The notes under the pieces: generated by a model
Told to the model about the DNA's origin: nothing
The model's input: the letters and a program-made list of their open reading frames with translations, nothing else
The model's database searches: none
Shown: positions 33,101 through 42,470 of the stretch, piece by piece
How positions within the stretch are numbered: the first letter of the stretch is position 1
Layout of the letters: every line of letters begins with the position of its first letter
From: JAENVU01 sp964544295
GTDB taxonomy: Bacteria > Actinomycetota > Acidimicrobiia > IMCC26256 > JAENVU01
DNA: 64,000 nt
Direction of reading: 5' to 3'
Assembly (NCBI GenBank): GCA_964544295.1
Contig: CAZJBJ010000002.1
Span: forward strand, 12,292 to 76,291
Program-made: the position numbers and the translations under genes

Positions 33101-35404
33101 GTGCGTTCCATCCGTTGGTTCACGATCGCCCTGATCGTCGCATTGTCCGTTCCGCTCGTCGCCACGACGGCGAGCGCCTCGGGCCCACGTCCGGCCGCCG
33201 TCGACGGCTCCGGGATCGTCGTGCGCCCCAGCGTGCACCAACTCGCGGTCCTGCACGCGCCCGCCGGCGCACCGATCTCGGTGACCCGCAACGGCTCCGT
33301 ACTCCAGAGCGACACCGTCGACAGCCTCGGTGGGTTCAACTTCCACAACCTCGCCTCGGGACCGGGCTACGCCGTCGAGATCGGCAGCGCACCCGACACC
33401 TGGGTGAGCCCGCCCGTCACGGTGCTCGATGCCGCCGACACGCCGCCGCAGTCGCTCTACACCGGTCAACAGCTGAACGTGACCAACCTCGGCAACAACA
33501 GCGGGTACGGCTACCTGACCACCCGCGACGGCACCCAGCTCTCGGTGAGTGTCGTCCTCCCCGGCCCGGCCGACCAAGGTCCGTACCCGACGGTCATGGA
33601 GTACTCGGGCTACGACCCGTCGAGCCCCACGACCGGCCAACCCCAGTACAAGTTGCTCATGCCCCCGAGCGGGTACGCGTGGGTCGGGGTCAACATCCGC
33701 GGCTCGGGGTGCTCGGGCGGCGCGTACAACTACTTCGAGAACCTGCAGTCGCTCGACGGCTACGACGCCATCGAGACCATCGCGGCCCAACCGTGGTCGG
33801 ACGGACACGTCGGCATGGTCGGCATCTCCTACGCCGGGATCAGTCAGCTGTTCGTCGCCCGGACCCAGCCGCCGCACCTCGACGCGATCACGCCGGTGTC
33901 GGTCATCGACGACTCGTGGCGGGGCACCCTGTATCCCGGTGGGATCCTCAACAACGGATTCGCGTTGAACTGGGCCACCGAGCGGTTCGAACAGAACAGT
34001 TGGCCCAACGACAAGGCACCGAAGTGGGTCAAGGACCGCATCGCGGGCGGCGACACCACGTGCGCCGACAACATGTTGTTGCGCGGCCAGAACATCGACG
34101 GTCTGGATCAGATCGCCGCGCACCCCAACCCGTCGTCCGAACTCGATCCGGAGTTCGCCTACGACTTCCCCGGTGGCACCGACTCGCTGGCGCCCGCCGA
34201 GTTCGTGGACCAGATCACGGCACGAGTGATGCTGATCGGCGCGTGGCAGGACGAACAGACCGGCGGCCACTGGGCCAACATGATCAACCGCTTCGCTCCC
34301 GGCACCCTCGTCAAGGTGCTCGGCCAGAACGGGGTCCACACCGAAGCGCTCGATCCGACAGCTCTGTTGGCGACGACCGAGATGCTCGACCTCTACGTGG
34401 GAAACAAGAAGCCCGAGGTCTCGCCGTTCATGCGCGCGTTCGCGCCGGTGCTCTGGAGCACGATCACCGGCATCGACGGCCTCAGCATCCCGCCCGATCG
34501 CTTCGGGCCCAACACCTACGACGAAGCTCGACGCTGGTTCGAGGCCGAGCCCCGTGTCCGCATCCTGTGGGAGACCGGCAACGCCGCAGGCCTGCAACCC
34601 GGATCGCTCATGCCGCGGGGCGAGTCGTGGTACCCGTCGTGGCCCATCGCCGACGCGCACGTGCGGACGTGGCACCTGCGAACGGATGGACGCCTGCGGA
34701 AGGAGCCCGGCGCCAACCACGACCCGGCCGACGAGTACCGCCCGGACCCGACGTTGCGGCCGCGCAAGAACTTCGACGGCGGCAACATCTGGGCGGCAAC
34801 TCCCACCTACAACTGGGCACCCGTCGTCGACGGCGCCTCCCTCTCGTACTTCACACCCCCGCTCCGCAAGACACTGAGCGTCGCCGGCACCGGCAGTGTC
34901 GATCTGTGGATCAAGTCCACCGCGGCCGACAACGACGTCCAGGTCACACTCAGCGAGGTCATGCCGAACGGCCAGGAGCGCTACGTGCAGAGCGGCTGGC
35001 TCCGGCTCAGCCACCGCAAGCTCGATCGGAACCGTTCGACCGACATCAACCCGTTCCATTCGGACGAACTGCAGGACATGCGCGACATCACGCCCGGCAA
35101 GTTCGTGTCGGCGCGCGTCGCCCTGTTCCCGTTCGCCCACCAGTTCCGGGCCGGGAGTCAGATCCGCCTGACCATCCAGGCCCCGGGTGGTGACCGACCG
35201 GAGTGGACCTTCGACACGCCGGCCACCGGCGGCTCGGTCGTGAACCTGGTGGCGCACGACGATGATCGGCCGTCCCGTCTGGTACTGCCGATCGTCGCCG
35301 GGCCCGACCTCGGTGCCGAACCGGCGCCGTGCCCGTCCATTCGAGCCCAGCCGTGTCGGCCGTTCGTCGTCCCGGCCCCGAACCGCTCGGTCCCGACCTC
35401 CTAG
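33101..35404 (+). CDS. secreted CocE/NonD (Xaa-Pro dipeptidyl-peptidase S15) family hydrolase
   Basis: 767 residues from GTG 33101 with GGGGGAGG upstream. A signal peptide (WFTIALIVALSVPLVATTASA) directs export. After an Ig-like 80-residue segment, the alpha/beta-hydrolase domain has VTVMEYSGYDPSS-type entry, nucleophile Ser243 in VGISYAG, and His in QNGVHTEAL as the likely base; the C-terminal jelly roll (VDLWIKSTAADNDVQVTLSEV) is the X-Pro dipeptidase C-domain. Substrates may be peptides or esters. Confidence 0.85.
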   Translation: MRSIRWFTIALIVALSVPLVATTASASGPRPAAVDGSGIVVRPSVHQLAVLHAPAGAPISVTRNGSVLQSDTVDSLGGFNFHNLASGPGYAVEIGSAPDTWVSPPVTVLDAADTPPQSLYTGQQLNVTNLGNNSGYGYLTTRDGTQLSVSVVLPGPADQGPYPTVMEYSGYDPSSPTTGQPQYKLLMPPSGYAWVGVNIRGSGCSGGAYNYFENLQSLDGYDAIETIAAQPWSDGHVGMVGISYAGISQLFVARTQPPHLDAITPVSVIDDSWRGTLYPGGILNNGFALNWATERFEQNSWPNDKAPKWVKDRIAGGDTTCADNMLLRGQNIDGLDQIAAHPNPSSELDPEFAYDFPGGTDSLAPAEFVDQITARVMLIGAWQDEQTGGHWANMINRFAPGTLVKVLGQNGVHTEALDPTALLATTEMLDLYVGNKKPEVSPFMRAFAPVLWSTITGIDGLSIPPDRFGPNTYDEARRWFEAEPRVRILWETGNAAGLQPGSLMPRGESWYPSWPIADAHVRTWHLRTDGRLRKEPGANHDPADEYRPDPTLRPRKNFDGGNIWAATPTYNWAPVVDGASLSYFTPPLRKTLSVAGTGSVDLWIKSTAADNDVQVTLSEVMPNGQERYVQSGWLRLSHRKLDRNRSTDINPFHSDELQDMRDITPGKFVSARVALFPFAHQFRAGSQIRLTIQAPGGDRPEWTFDTPATGGSVVNLVAHDDDRPSRLVLPIVAGPDLGAEPAPCPSIRAQPCRPFVVPAPNRSVPTS

Positions 35405-35407
35405 ACT
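35402..35407 (+). promoter_or_regulatory. leaderless-type -10 of the cyclophilin gene
   Basis: TAGACT begins within the stop codon of the upstream gene and ends eight bases before GTG 35416. Confidence 0.4.
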
Positions 35408-35415
35408 CCGCCGCC

Positions 35416-36153
35416 GTGTCCAAGGCAGCGAAACGAGAACGTCAGAAGGAGAACCGCGAGCGCGCCCGCGTCGAGCGCGAGCGGATGCAGAAGCGGCAAC
35501 GCCAGCTGAAGACCGCGCGGGGTCTGCTCTACCTCCTCGCGCCGCTGGTCGTCATCGCGATCATCGTCTCGCTCACGGGCGGCTCCGACACACCGACGCG
35601 CGACTACAAGACCGCGCCGAAGGTCACGATCGATCCGAACAAGACCTACACGGCCACGATCGACACGACCGAGGGCGACATCGTCGTGGCCCTCGACCCG
35701 GAGGCGGCGCCGAACGCGGTGAACAGCTTCGTGTTCCTTGCGAAGAACCGGTTCTACGACGGCCTCTGCATCGACCGGATCATGCCTGGGTTCGGCATCC
35801 AGGGCGGTTCGCCGAAGTGTGACCGGGGCGGCGGTCCCGGCTACACGGTGACCGACAAACCGTCGACCGACTTCAAGGTCGGGTCCTTCGTCGCCGCTCG
35901 CTCCGCCGACCAACCCGCCGGTGCATTCGGCTCGCAGTTCTACATCGTCACCGGTGACGTGCCGTCGGTCCCCGCGGACGATCTCCAGTTCGGATCGGTC
36001 CAGTCCGGTCTCGACGTCGTTCAGAAGATTCAGGCCAAGGCCACGAAGCCCCCGGGCAGCGACATGCCCGAATCGTTCGTCCGGATCAACAAGGTCACGA
36101 TCGCGACCGGTTCCACGCCGCCCACCAGCTCGACGACCACTTCGGCGCCGTAG
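35416..36153 (+). CDS. membrane-anchored cyclophilin-type peptidyl-prolyl isomerase
   Basis: 245 residues. A charged N-terminal helix (about 35 residues, likely coiled coil) precedes a single membrane segment LLYLLAPLVVIAIIVSL, then a cyclophilin domain facing outward: IDTTEGDIVVALDPEAAPNAVNSFVFLA, RFYDGLCIDRIMPGFGIQGG, AGAFGSQFYIVTGD. Some positions of the cyclophilin active site are altered. The Ser/Thr/Pro-rich tail is probably disordered. It should assist folding of exported proteins. Confidence 0.88.
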   Translation: MSKAAKRERQKENRERARVERERMQKRQRQLKTARGLLYLLAPLVVIAIIVSLTGGSDTPTRDYKTAPKVTIDPNKTYTATIDTTEGDIVVALDPEAAPNAVNSFVFLAKNRFYDGLCIDRIMPGFGIQGGSPKCDRGGGPGYTVTDKPSTDFKVGSFVAARSADQPAGAFGSQFYIVTGDVPSVPADDLQFGSVQSGLDVVQKIQAKATKPPGSDMPESFVRINKVTIATGSTPPTSSTTTSAP

Positions 36154-36160
36154 CCGTCGA

Positions 36161-36862
36161 TCAGGGCAGCGGGAGCCCCGTCGCCCCGTCGCCGTAGGGC
36201 TGCGGGTCACCGTCGCCGTAGATCGTCACGTGGCCGGGACCGGCCACCGACCAGGTCGCATCGGGCGCCCTGACCAGTGCGGTCTCGGCATCGAGACCGA
36301 CCAGGATCGCATCCCGCGGCTTCAGTTCGATCGATCGTTCGAGCAGGTGACTCGCGATGGTGCCGTGGTACGGGAAGACCGCGATGCCGGTCACGAACCC
36401 GAGCCCCACGGTGTACGCACCCCCGCGCGGGTCGACCATCGGATCGCAGAGGACCGTCGCCGCCGCGCCCGAGGCCGCGATCACCGCTCCCCGCCGGTAG
36501 GCCGCCATCAAGGCGGCGTAGAGCGCGGAATCCTTCAGCACCGACCGGAGGTGCATCGGGGAGCCGTCGGCGAGGTACACGAACGACGCCCGCTCGACCG
36601 CCTTGGCGTGGTCGGCGTGCTCGGCGTCGCGTCGATTCACGACCGGAAGCGTCGTGACCTTCGCCCCGAGCGGCGCGAAGTGGCGGTCAGCGGCCTCACC
36701 GACCAGCTCCGGGTGCTCGTAGGACGCGGCGGTCGGCACCACCACGACCTCGGAATCCCCGCTGACCGCGAGCAGCCGGCGGTCGAGCGCCTGATGATGT
36801 TCGCCCCATTCACCCCCACCGATGAGTGCGAGCGTTCCCTTGGGTGCAGTCCGACCGGCCAT
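36161..36862 (-). CDS. peptidase S51-like (cyanophycinase-type) protein
   Basis: 233 residues from ATG 36862. ALIGGGEW opens the class I glutamine-amidotransferase-like fold, FVYLADGSPMHLRSVL follows, and Ser131 in AASGAAATVL is at the nucleophile position, although the usual GxSAGA has become AASGAAA. No cyanophycin synthetase is in the window. It may be an inactive or altered S51 relative. Confidence 0.7.
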   Translation of the reverse strand: MAGRTAPKGTLALIGGGEWGEHHQALDRRLLAVSGDSEVVVVPTAASYEHPELVGEAADRHFAPLGAKVTTLPVVNRRDAEHADHAKAVERASFVYLADGSPMHLRSVLKDSALYAALMAAYRRGAVIAASGAAATVLCDPMVDPRGGAYTVGLGFVTGIAVFPYHGTIASHLLERSIELKPRDAILVGLDAETALVRAPDATWSVAGPGHVTIYGDGDPQPYGDGATGLPLP

Positions 36863-36941
36863 CCGCCGCAGACTAGAGGCTGCGCCCAGGACCACCGAGG
36901 CCAGGTTGGCGCTCCCTTGGCGATACCGACCGACTCGTCAC

Positions 36942-36947
36942 TACTGT
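36942..36947 (+). promoter_or_regulatory. -10 of the 3-hydroxybutyryl-CoA dehydrogenase/ethylmalonyl-CoA mutase operon
   Basis: TACTGT would start transcription near 36954, followed by a strong ribosome-binding site (GGGGAGAGGGAG, 36962-36973) before ATG 36976. Confidence 0.45.
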
Positions 36948-36975
36948 TTCCGCTTTCACTCGGGGAGAGGGAGCT

Positions 36976-37827
36976 ATGACCAAGCGCGTCGGAATCGTCG
37001 GTTCGGGGATCATGGGCAGCGGCATCGCCGAGGTCGCAGCCAAGGCCGGGACCGAAGTGGTCCTGCGCAGCCGGTCCCAGGCGACCGCCGACGCGATGGT
37101 GGCCGGGCTCGAGAAGTCCTTGGCCAAGCAGGTCGAACGGGGCAAGCTCGACGACGACGAGCGGACCGCGGTGCTCGGCCGGGTGAGCGCGGTGAGCGAC
37201 CTCGATGCGCTGAGCGACTGCGACCTCGTGATCGAGTCCATCGTCGAGGACCTCCCCACCAAGAAGCACCTCTTCAGTGAGCTCGACCGCATCGTCAAGG
37301 ACGGCGCGATCCTCGCCACCAACACGTCGACCCTCCCGGTCGTCGAGATGGCGATGGAGACCGGCCGGCCCGAGTTGGTGTGCGGTGTCCACTTCTTCAA
37401 CCCGGCGCCGATGATGCCCCTCGTCGAGCTGGTCCGAGCCATCACGACGAGCGACGAGACCATCGCCACCGCCCGGGCGTTCGCCGAGGCGTGCGGCAAG
37501 AAGCCGGTCGAGGTCAAGGACCAGGCCGGGTTCATCGTCAACGCGCTGCTGTTCCCGTACCTCAACAACGCGGTGAAGCTCTACGACGCGGGCGTGGCCT
37601 CCAAGGAGGACATCGACGCGGCGATGCAAGGCGGCTGCAACTTCCCGATGGGGCCGCTCGCCCTGCTCGACCTCGTCGGCCTCGACACCAGCCTCGCGAT
37701 CCTCGAAGCGCTCTACGCCGAGTTCAAGGACCCGAACTACGCGCCGGCACCGCTGCTGCGCCGCATGGTCAGCGCCGAACGCTACGGCCGCAAGTCCAAG
37801 CTCGGCTTCTTCGACTACCGCAAGTAA
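36976..37827 (+). CDS. 3-hydroxybutyryl-CoA dehydrogenase
   Basis: 283 residues. NAD(P)-binding GIVGSGIMGSGIAEVAAKAG, then the catalytic His in GVHFFNPAPMMPLVELV and the C-terminal helical domain with FIVNALLFPYLNNAVKL. It interconverts acetoacetyl-CoA and 3-hydroxybutyryl-CoA. It is 22 bp upstream of ethylmalonyl-CoA mutase, which supports a role in the ethylmalonyl-CoA pathway as well as in butyrate/PHB metabolism. Confidence 0.92.
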   Translation: MTKRVGIVGSGIMGSGIAEVAAKAGTEVVLRSRSQATADAMVAGLEKSLAKQVERGKLDDDERTAVLGRVSAVSDLDALSDCDLVIESIVEDLPTKKHLFSELDRIVKDGAILATNTSTLPVVEMAMETGRPELVCGVHFFNPAPMMPLVELVRAITTSDETIATARAFAEACGKKPVEVKDQAGFIVNALLFPYLNNAVKLYDAGVASKEDIDAAMQGGCNFPMGPLALLDLVGLDTSLAILEALYAEFKDPNYAPAPLLRRMVSAERYGRKSKLGFFDYRK

Positions 37828-37849
37828 CCCCAGGGATCGAGCGACCGAC

Positions 37850-39844
37850 ATGCCAACGAAGCCGGACGGGCAGAAGAGCAGGCCCTGGATGATTCGGACG
37901 TACTCGGGGCATTCGTCGGCGCGGGCGTCGAACGAGCTGTACCGGACGAACCTGGCGAAAGGCCAGACCGGGTTGTCCGTGGCATTCGACCTGCCGACGC
38001 AGACCGGCTACGACCCCGATCACGTGTTGGCCCACGGGGAGGTGGGCAAGGTCGGTGTGCCGGTGCCGCACCTCGGCGAGATGCGCACGCTGTTCGATCA
38101 GATCCCCCTCGGCGAGATGAACACGTCGATGACGATCAACGCAACCGCCATGTGGCTGATCGCGATGTACGTGGCGCTCGCCGACGAACAGGGCGTGCCC
38201 CGTGATCAGCTCTCCGGGACGAGTCAGAACGACATCGTCAAGGAGTACCTCTCGCGCGGGACGTTCATCTTCGGGCCGGAGCCCAGCCGCCGGCTCACGG
38301 TCGACCTGATCACCTACACGGTGCGCAACATCCCGAAGTGGAACCCGATCAACGTCTGCCCCTACCACCTCCAGGAGGCGGGCGCGACCCCGGTCCAGGA
38401 GTTGGCGTACGGGCTCGCGACGGCGATCGGCGTCCTCGATGCGGTCCGCGACTCCGGTCAGGTGAGCCCGGAGGAGTTCCCCGAGGTCGTCGGGCGCATC
38501 TCGTTCTTCATCGACGTCACCACGCGCTTCGTCGAGGAGATGTGCAAGATGCGCGCGTTCACCCAGATGTGGGATCGCATCTGTCTGGAGCGCTACGGGG
38601 TGACCGACGAGAAGCTGCGCCGGTTCCGCTACGGGGTGCAGGTGAACTCGCTGGGATTGACCGAGGCCCAGCCCGAGAACAACGTGCAGCGCATCGTGTT
38701 GGAGATGCTCGGCGTCACGTTGTCACGCGATGCCCGGGCGCGGGCGATCCAGTTGCCGTGCTGGAACGAGGCGCTGGGCCTGCCTCGTCCGTGGGATCAG
38801 CAGTGGTCGCTGCGGATGCAGCAGGTCCTCGCGTACGAGACCGACCTGCTCGAGTACGAGGACCTCTTCGAAGGTTCGAAGGTCGTCGAAGCCAAGGTCG
38901 CCGAGCTGATCGCCGAGGCCACCGACGAACTGAACTGGGTCCTCGACGGCGGCGGGGCGTTCGCCATGATCGACGACGTCAAGGCCCGGCTCGTCCAGTC
39001 GAACGCCGAACGTGTGCGCGCGATCGAGGCGGGGACGCGCAAGGTCGTCGGCGTCAACTGCTTCACCGAGACCGAGCCGTCACCCCTGACCGACGAGAGT
39101 GCGAGCCACATTCTCGAACTCGATCCGGCGGCGGAACGCGAACAGATCGCGGCGCTCGCAGCCTGGCGCGCCGAGCGTGACGCGGACGCGGTCGCTGCGG
39201 CACTCGCGCACGTCCGGGCGGTGGCCGCGACCGACGAGAACCTGATGGAAGCGACCATCGATCTCGCCCGTGCCGGTGGCACCGTGGGCGAGTGGGCGGG
39301 CGCCCTGCGCGAGGTCTTCGGCGAATACCGCGCGCCGACCGGCGTGTCCGGCGTCGCCGCGTCCACCGGGGAGGCGATGCTGGCGGTCCGGGCCCGCGCC
39401 CAACAGGCGGCCGACGACCTCGGCGGCCCGCTCCGCATCCTCGTCGGCAAGCCGGGGCTCGACGGACATTCCAACGGGGCGGAGCAGATCGCCGTCGCGG
39501 CGCGCGATGCGGGTATGGAAGTCGTGTACCAGGGCATTCGGCTGACGCCGGAGCAGATCGCGGCGGCCGCCCGGGACGAGGATGTCGACGTGATCGGCCT
39601 GTCGATCCTGTCGGGTTCCCACCTCGAACTCGTCCCCGCGACGTTGGAACTCCTCCGGGCGGCCGATGTTCAGGCGCCAATGGTCGTCGGCGGAATCATC
39701 CCGCCGGCCGACGCCCGGGCGCTCGAAGCGGCCGGAATTGCCCGGATTTACACGCCCAAGGACTACGAACTGGCGGCGATCATGGCCGACGTCGTGGGCC
39801 TGGCCACCGAATACCGGCGGGAGCGCACAAAAGCCCTCCACTGA
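37850..39844 (+). CDS. meaA: ethylmalonyl-CoA mutase (coenzyme B12-dependent)
   Basis: 664 residues, the size of Ecm rather than the longer methylmalonyl-CoA mutase large subunit. The start RPWMIRTYSGHSSARASNEL followed by GLSVAFDLPTQTGYDPDH and GEVGKVGVPVPHLGEM is characteristic of Ecm. The C-terminal B12 domain carries GLDGHSNGAEQI, with His540 as cobalt ligand. It converts (2R)-ethylmalonyl-CoA to methylsuccinyl-CoA. The B12 source is not encoded here. Confidence 0.92.
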   Translation: MPTKPDGQKSRPWMIRTYSGHSSARASNELYRTNLAKGQTGLSVAFDLPTQTGYDPDHVLAHGEVGKVGVPVPHLGEMRTLFDQIPLGEMNTSMTINATAMWLIAMYVALADEQGVPRDQLSGTSQNDIVKEYLSRGTFIFGPEPSRRLTVDLITYTVRNIPKWNPINVCPYHLQEAGATPVQELAYGLATAIGVLDAVRDSGQVSPEEFPEVVGRISFFIDVTTRFVEEMCKMRAFTQMWDRICLERYGVTDEKLRRFRYGVQVNSLGLTEAQPENNVQRIVLEMLGVTLSRDARARAIQLPCWNEALGLPRPWDQQWSLRMQQVLAYETDLLEYEDLFEGSKVVEAKVAELIAEATDELNWVLDGGGAFAMIDDVKARLVQSNAERVRAIEAGTRKVVGVNCFTETEPSPLTDESASHILELDPAAEREQIAALAAWRAERDADAVAAALAHVRAVAATDENLMEATIDLARAGGTVGEWAGALREVFGEYRAPTGVSGVAASTGEAMLAVRARAQQAADDLGGPLRILVGKPGLDGHSNGAEQIAVAARDAGMEVVYQGIRLTPEQIAAAARDEDVDVIGLSILSGSHLELVPATLELLRAADVQAPMVVGGIIPPADARALEAAGIARIYTPKDYELAAIMADVVGLATEYRRERTKALH

Positions 39845-39871
39845 GCGCCGATTCGAGCCGATGCACTGCGT

Positions 39872-40648
39872 GTGAAGGATCGTTGCCTTGCGAGTTCCAT
39901 CGCGGCCGGCATTGCCGCGCTCGTCTGCGGCATGGTCGACAGCGTCATCGGGTCGTCGCCACTCGGCATCGTGACCGGCCTCCTCGGGTTCTCGGCTGCG
40001 ATCGGCGCGGCGGCGATCGCAGCTCGCCAGTTCAACGCCTCGGACCAACTCGTCGAGGTCACTGAGGAACGCGACCGACTCCGACGGGAACTCGGCGCGC
40101 TCGCCGCAATTTTCGGCGACGAAGCCGCCGATGCCCATGACCCGACCCTTGCGCTCGCCCCGCCCCTCGACATGGAGAAGTCCGTGGATCACGCATCCGG
40201 TCTCTTGGACCAGCAGTTCTTCAAGGTGATGGTGCAGCAACGGGTCGCCGCCGCCCGCCGGCAGCTCCAACCGCTGACCGTGATCCTGTTCGACATCGAC
40301 GGGCTCGACGGTGCGAGTCACGACGAGTGCAACGCTGCGATCGGCGCGCTCGGCGCGACCGTGACCCAGACCCTGCGTGAGTCCGACGCCGCCTGTCGGG
40401 TCGGCACCAAGATGGCCGCCGCGATTCTCGAGGACACCGCCGAGGCCGGCGCGGTCTGGGCTGCGGAGCGGATCCGGGGCACGCTGCACCAGACGACCGA
40501 CGGCGTGACCATCACGGTCTCTGCCGGCATCGCGTGTTACCCGACACACGCGCTCAGCGCACCGGAACTCATCGAACGCGCCGGGCGAGCGCTCGACACC
40601 GCCCGCGCCCAGGGCCGCGACCGCCTCGAGATCGCCAACTCCGACTAA
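39872..40648 (+). CDS. degenerate GGDEF-domain membrane protein
   Basis: 258 residues from GTG 39872. Two N-terminal hydrophobic segments (SIAAGIAALVCGMV, LGIVTGLLGFSAAIGAAAIAA), a short coiled coil (EVTEERDRLRRELGALAAI), then a diguanylate-cyclase-like domain with VILFDIDGLDG and ITVSAGIACYP. The active-site loop that should read GGDEF is VGTKM, so cyclase activity is unlikely; it could still bind GTP or c-di-GMP, or serve as a scaffold. Confidence 0.8.
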   Translation: MKDRCLASSIAAGIAALVCGMVDSVIGSSPLGIVTGLLGFSAAIGAAAIAARQFNASDQLVEVTEERDRLRRELGALAAIFGDEAADAHDPTLALAPPLDMEKSVDHASGLLDQQFFKVMVQQRVAAARRQLQPLTVILFDIDGLDGASHDECNAAIGALGATVTQTLRESDAACRVGTKMAAAILEDTAEAGAVWAAERIRGTLHQTTDGVTITVSAGIACYPTHALSAPELIERAGRALDTARAQGRDRLEIANSD

Positions 40649-40658
40649 CGGGACTCTC

Positions 40659-42470
40659 CTACCCTTTGTAGAGAGCCTCGATCTCGCGTTCGTACTTGGC
40701 GTGGATGCCGCGTCGCTTGAGCTTGCTCGTCGGGGTGAGCTCCTCGGAATCGGGCATCCATTCCTGATGGAGGACGCGCACCTTCTTCACCCGCTCGGCG
40801 TTGTTGAAGGGCGCCATCGCCTCGGCCACCTGCCGATCGACCTCGGCGAGCACCTCCGGGTGTTCGGCAAGGGCCGCGAGATCGGCGGCGTCGATGTCGT
40901 GCCCCTTCGCCCAGACCGGGGCCACCTCCGCGTCGAGCACCACGAGCGCGCTCATGAACGGGCGCTGGTCACCGATCACACAGGCTTGCCCGATGAGTAG
41001 CTGTGCCTTCAGGGCGGATTCGAGGTTGGCCGGCGATATGTTCTTCCCGCCCGCGGTGATGATGAGTTCCTTCTTGCGGTCGACGATCGTGAGGTACCCG
41101 TCGTCGTCCAGGACCCCGATGTCACCCGAGTGCAACCAGCCGTCGGCGTCCAGCGCCTCGGCGGTCTTCTCCGGATCGTCGAGGTACCCGCGGAACACCT
41201 GACCGCCGCGGGTGAGGACCTCACCGTCCTCGGCCAGCGCGATGGTGCCGCCCGGCACCGCCCGGCCGACCGTGCCGGCCCGCACCGCGAAGGGGTCCCA
41301 GGTCATGATCCCGCTCGTCTCGCTCATGCCGTAGACCTCCGAAAGCGGTACGCCGAGACCGCGGAAGAAGTCGAAGATCTCGACGGAGATCGGCGCCGCC
41401 CCGCTGATCGCGGCGACGCACGCGTCCAATCCGAGCAGACCGCGGACCATGCCGAGCGCCTCGTCCGCCACTGCGAACTCCGCAGCCAGATCGGTGGGGA
41501 GTTCCTCGCCCTGCGCGCGGCACCTTGCGGCCCGCAGTCCGACCTCCAGCGCCGCCTCGAGCTGGGCCTTGCGCGCGGGGTCGGCGCCGGCCATGGCCAT
41601 CACCCCCGCGTGGATCTTCTCCCAGACACGCGGCACCGCGAAGAACACCTGGGGCCGGACCTCGGGAAGGTACTGCGCCACCGCGCCGGGTTCCGGACAC
41701 GTCGTGACTTCGTAGCCGTAGGTCAGCGCGAGGTAGTGCGAGACGTTGCGCTCGGCGATGTGCGCCATCGGCAGATAGGACACGAGTCGCGCCCGCTCGA
41801 GGTCGACGTCACCCAGCACTTCCCACAGTGACTTCATCGTCCAGGCCACGTTCGCGTGGTCGATCATCACCCCCTTGGGCGGTCCGGTCGTCCCCGAGGT
41901 GTAGATGACCGTCGCGAGATCCGATGGCTGCGCGATCCGCGCCAACGTGTCGAGATCCTCGGGATCCGCAGCCAGCAGCTCGGACCACGCCCGGATGCCG
42001 TCAGGAACGCCGGCCGACGGTGGGTCGATGACCACGACCTCACGGAGGCCGGGGAGTTCGTCCCGCACCGCCACCACACGACCGAGGAAGCCCTCGTCCT
42101 CGACGATCGCGATGGTCGCGCCACAGTGACCGCTGAGGTACCGGATCTGGTCGGCCGATGACGAGTTGTAGATCGAGATCGGCGTGGCACCGAGGAGCAC
42201 GACCGCCATGTCGGCGACGTGGAACTCGGGCCGATTGCGGATCATCAGGACCACACGGTCACCGCGCGTGACGCCCAGACCGCGGAGACCGGCCGCGAGC
42301 CGACAGGCCTGGTCGGCGTACTCACCGAAGGTCGTTTCCTGCCACCCGTCGCCGGCCTTCCAGCGCAGCGCCACCTGGCCCGCGCGCGCCGCGACCGTGT
42401 CCCGGAACAGCGTCGCCACGGTCTGACCGGCGGTCGCGTCCGCGATCTGCTCATCCGTCCACTCGGTCAC
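40659..42470 (-). CDS. AMP-forming long-chain acyl-CoA synthetase
   Basis: 603 residues from GTG 42470, with GGGGAG upstream; the longer open frame runs back through the DnaA-box-like cluster and is rejected. Motifs: IYTSGTTGPPKG (P-loop), YGMSETSG, DGWLHSGDIGVLDDDGYL and KKELIITAGGKNISP. The C-terminus has TPTSKLKRR with the catalytic Lys region. It activates fatty acids to acyl-CoA in the FadD15-like group. Confidence 0.92.
   Translation of the reverse strand: MTEWTDEQIADATAGQTVATLFRDTVAARAGQVALRWKAGDGWQETTFGEYADQACRLAAGLRGLGVTRGDRVVLMIRNRPEFHVADMAVVLLGATPISIYNSSSADQIRYLSGHCGATIAIVEDEGFLGRVVAVRDELPGLREVVVIDPPSAGVPDGIRAWSELLAADPEDLDTLARIAQPSDLATVIYTSGTTGPPKGVMIDHANVAWTMKSLWEVLGDVDLERARLVSYLPMAHIAERNVSHYLALTYGYEVTTCPEPGAVAQYLPEVRPQVFFAVPRVWEKIHAGVMAMAGADPARKAQLEAALEVGLRAARCRAQGEELPTDLAAEFAVADEALGMVRGLLGLDACVAAISGAAPISVEIFDFFRGLGVPLSEVYGMSETSGIMTWDPFAVRAGTVGRAVPGGTIALAEDGEVLTRGGQVFRGYLDDPEKTAEALDADGWLHSGDIGVLDDDGYLTIVDRKKELIITAGGKNISPANLESALKAQLLIGQACVIGDQRPFMSALVVLDAEVAPVWAKGHDIDAADLAALAEHPEVLAEVDRQVAEAMAPFNNAERVKKVRVLHQEWMPDSEELTPTSKLKRRGIHAKYEREIEALYKG

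Noticed and set aside
31629..33134. A 501-residue + strand frame opposite lysC
   Set aside because: It is an Arg/Asp/His-rich shadow of the lysC coding strand; such frames are common at this GC content.
36161..36862. True cyanophycinase
   Set aside because: The nucleophile motif is altered and no cyanophycin synthetase is present.
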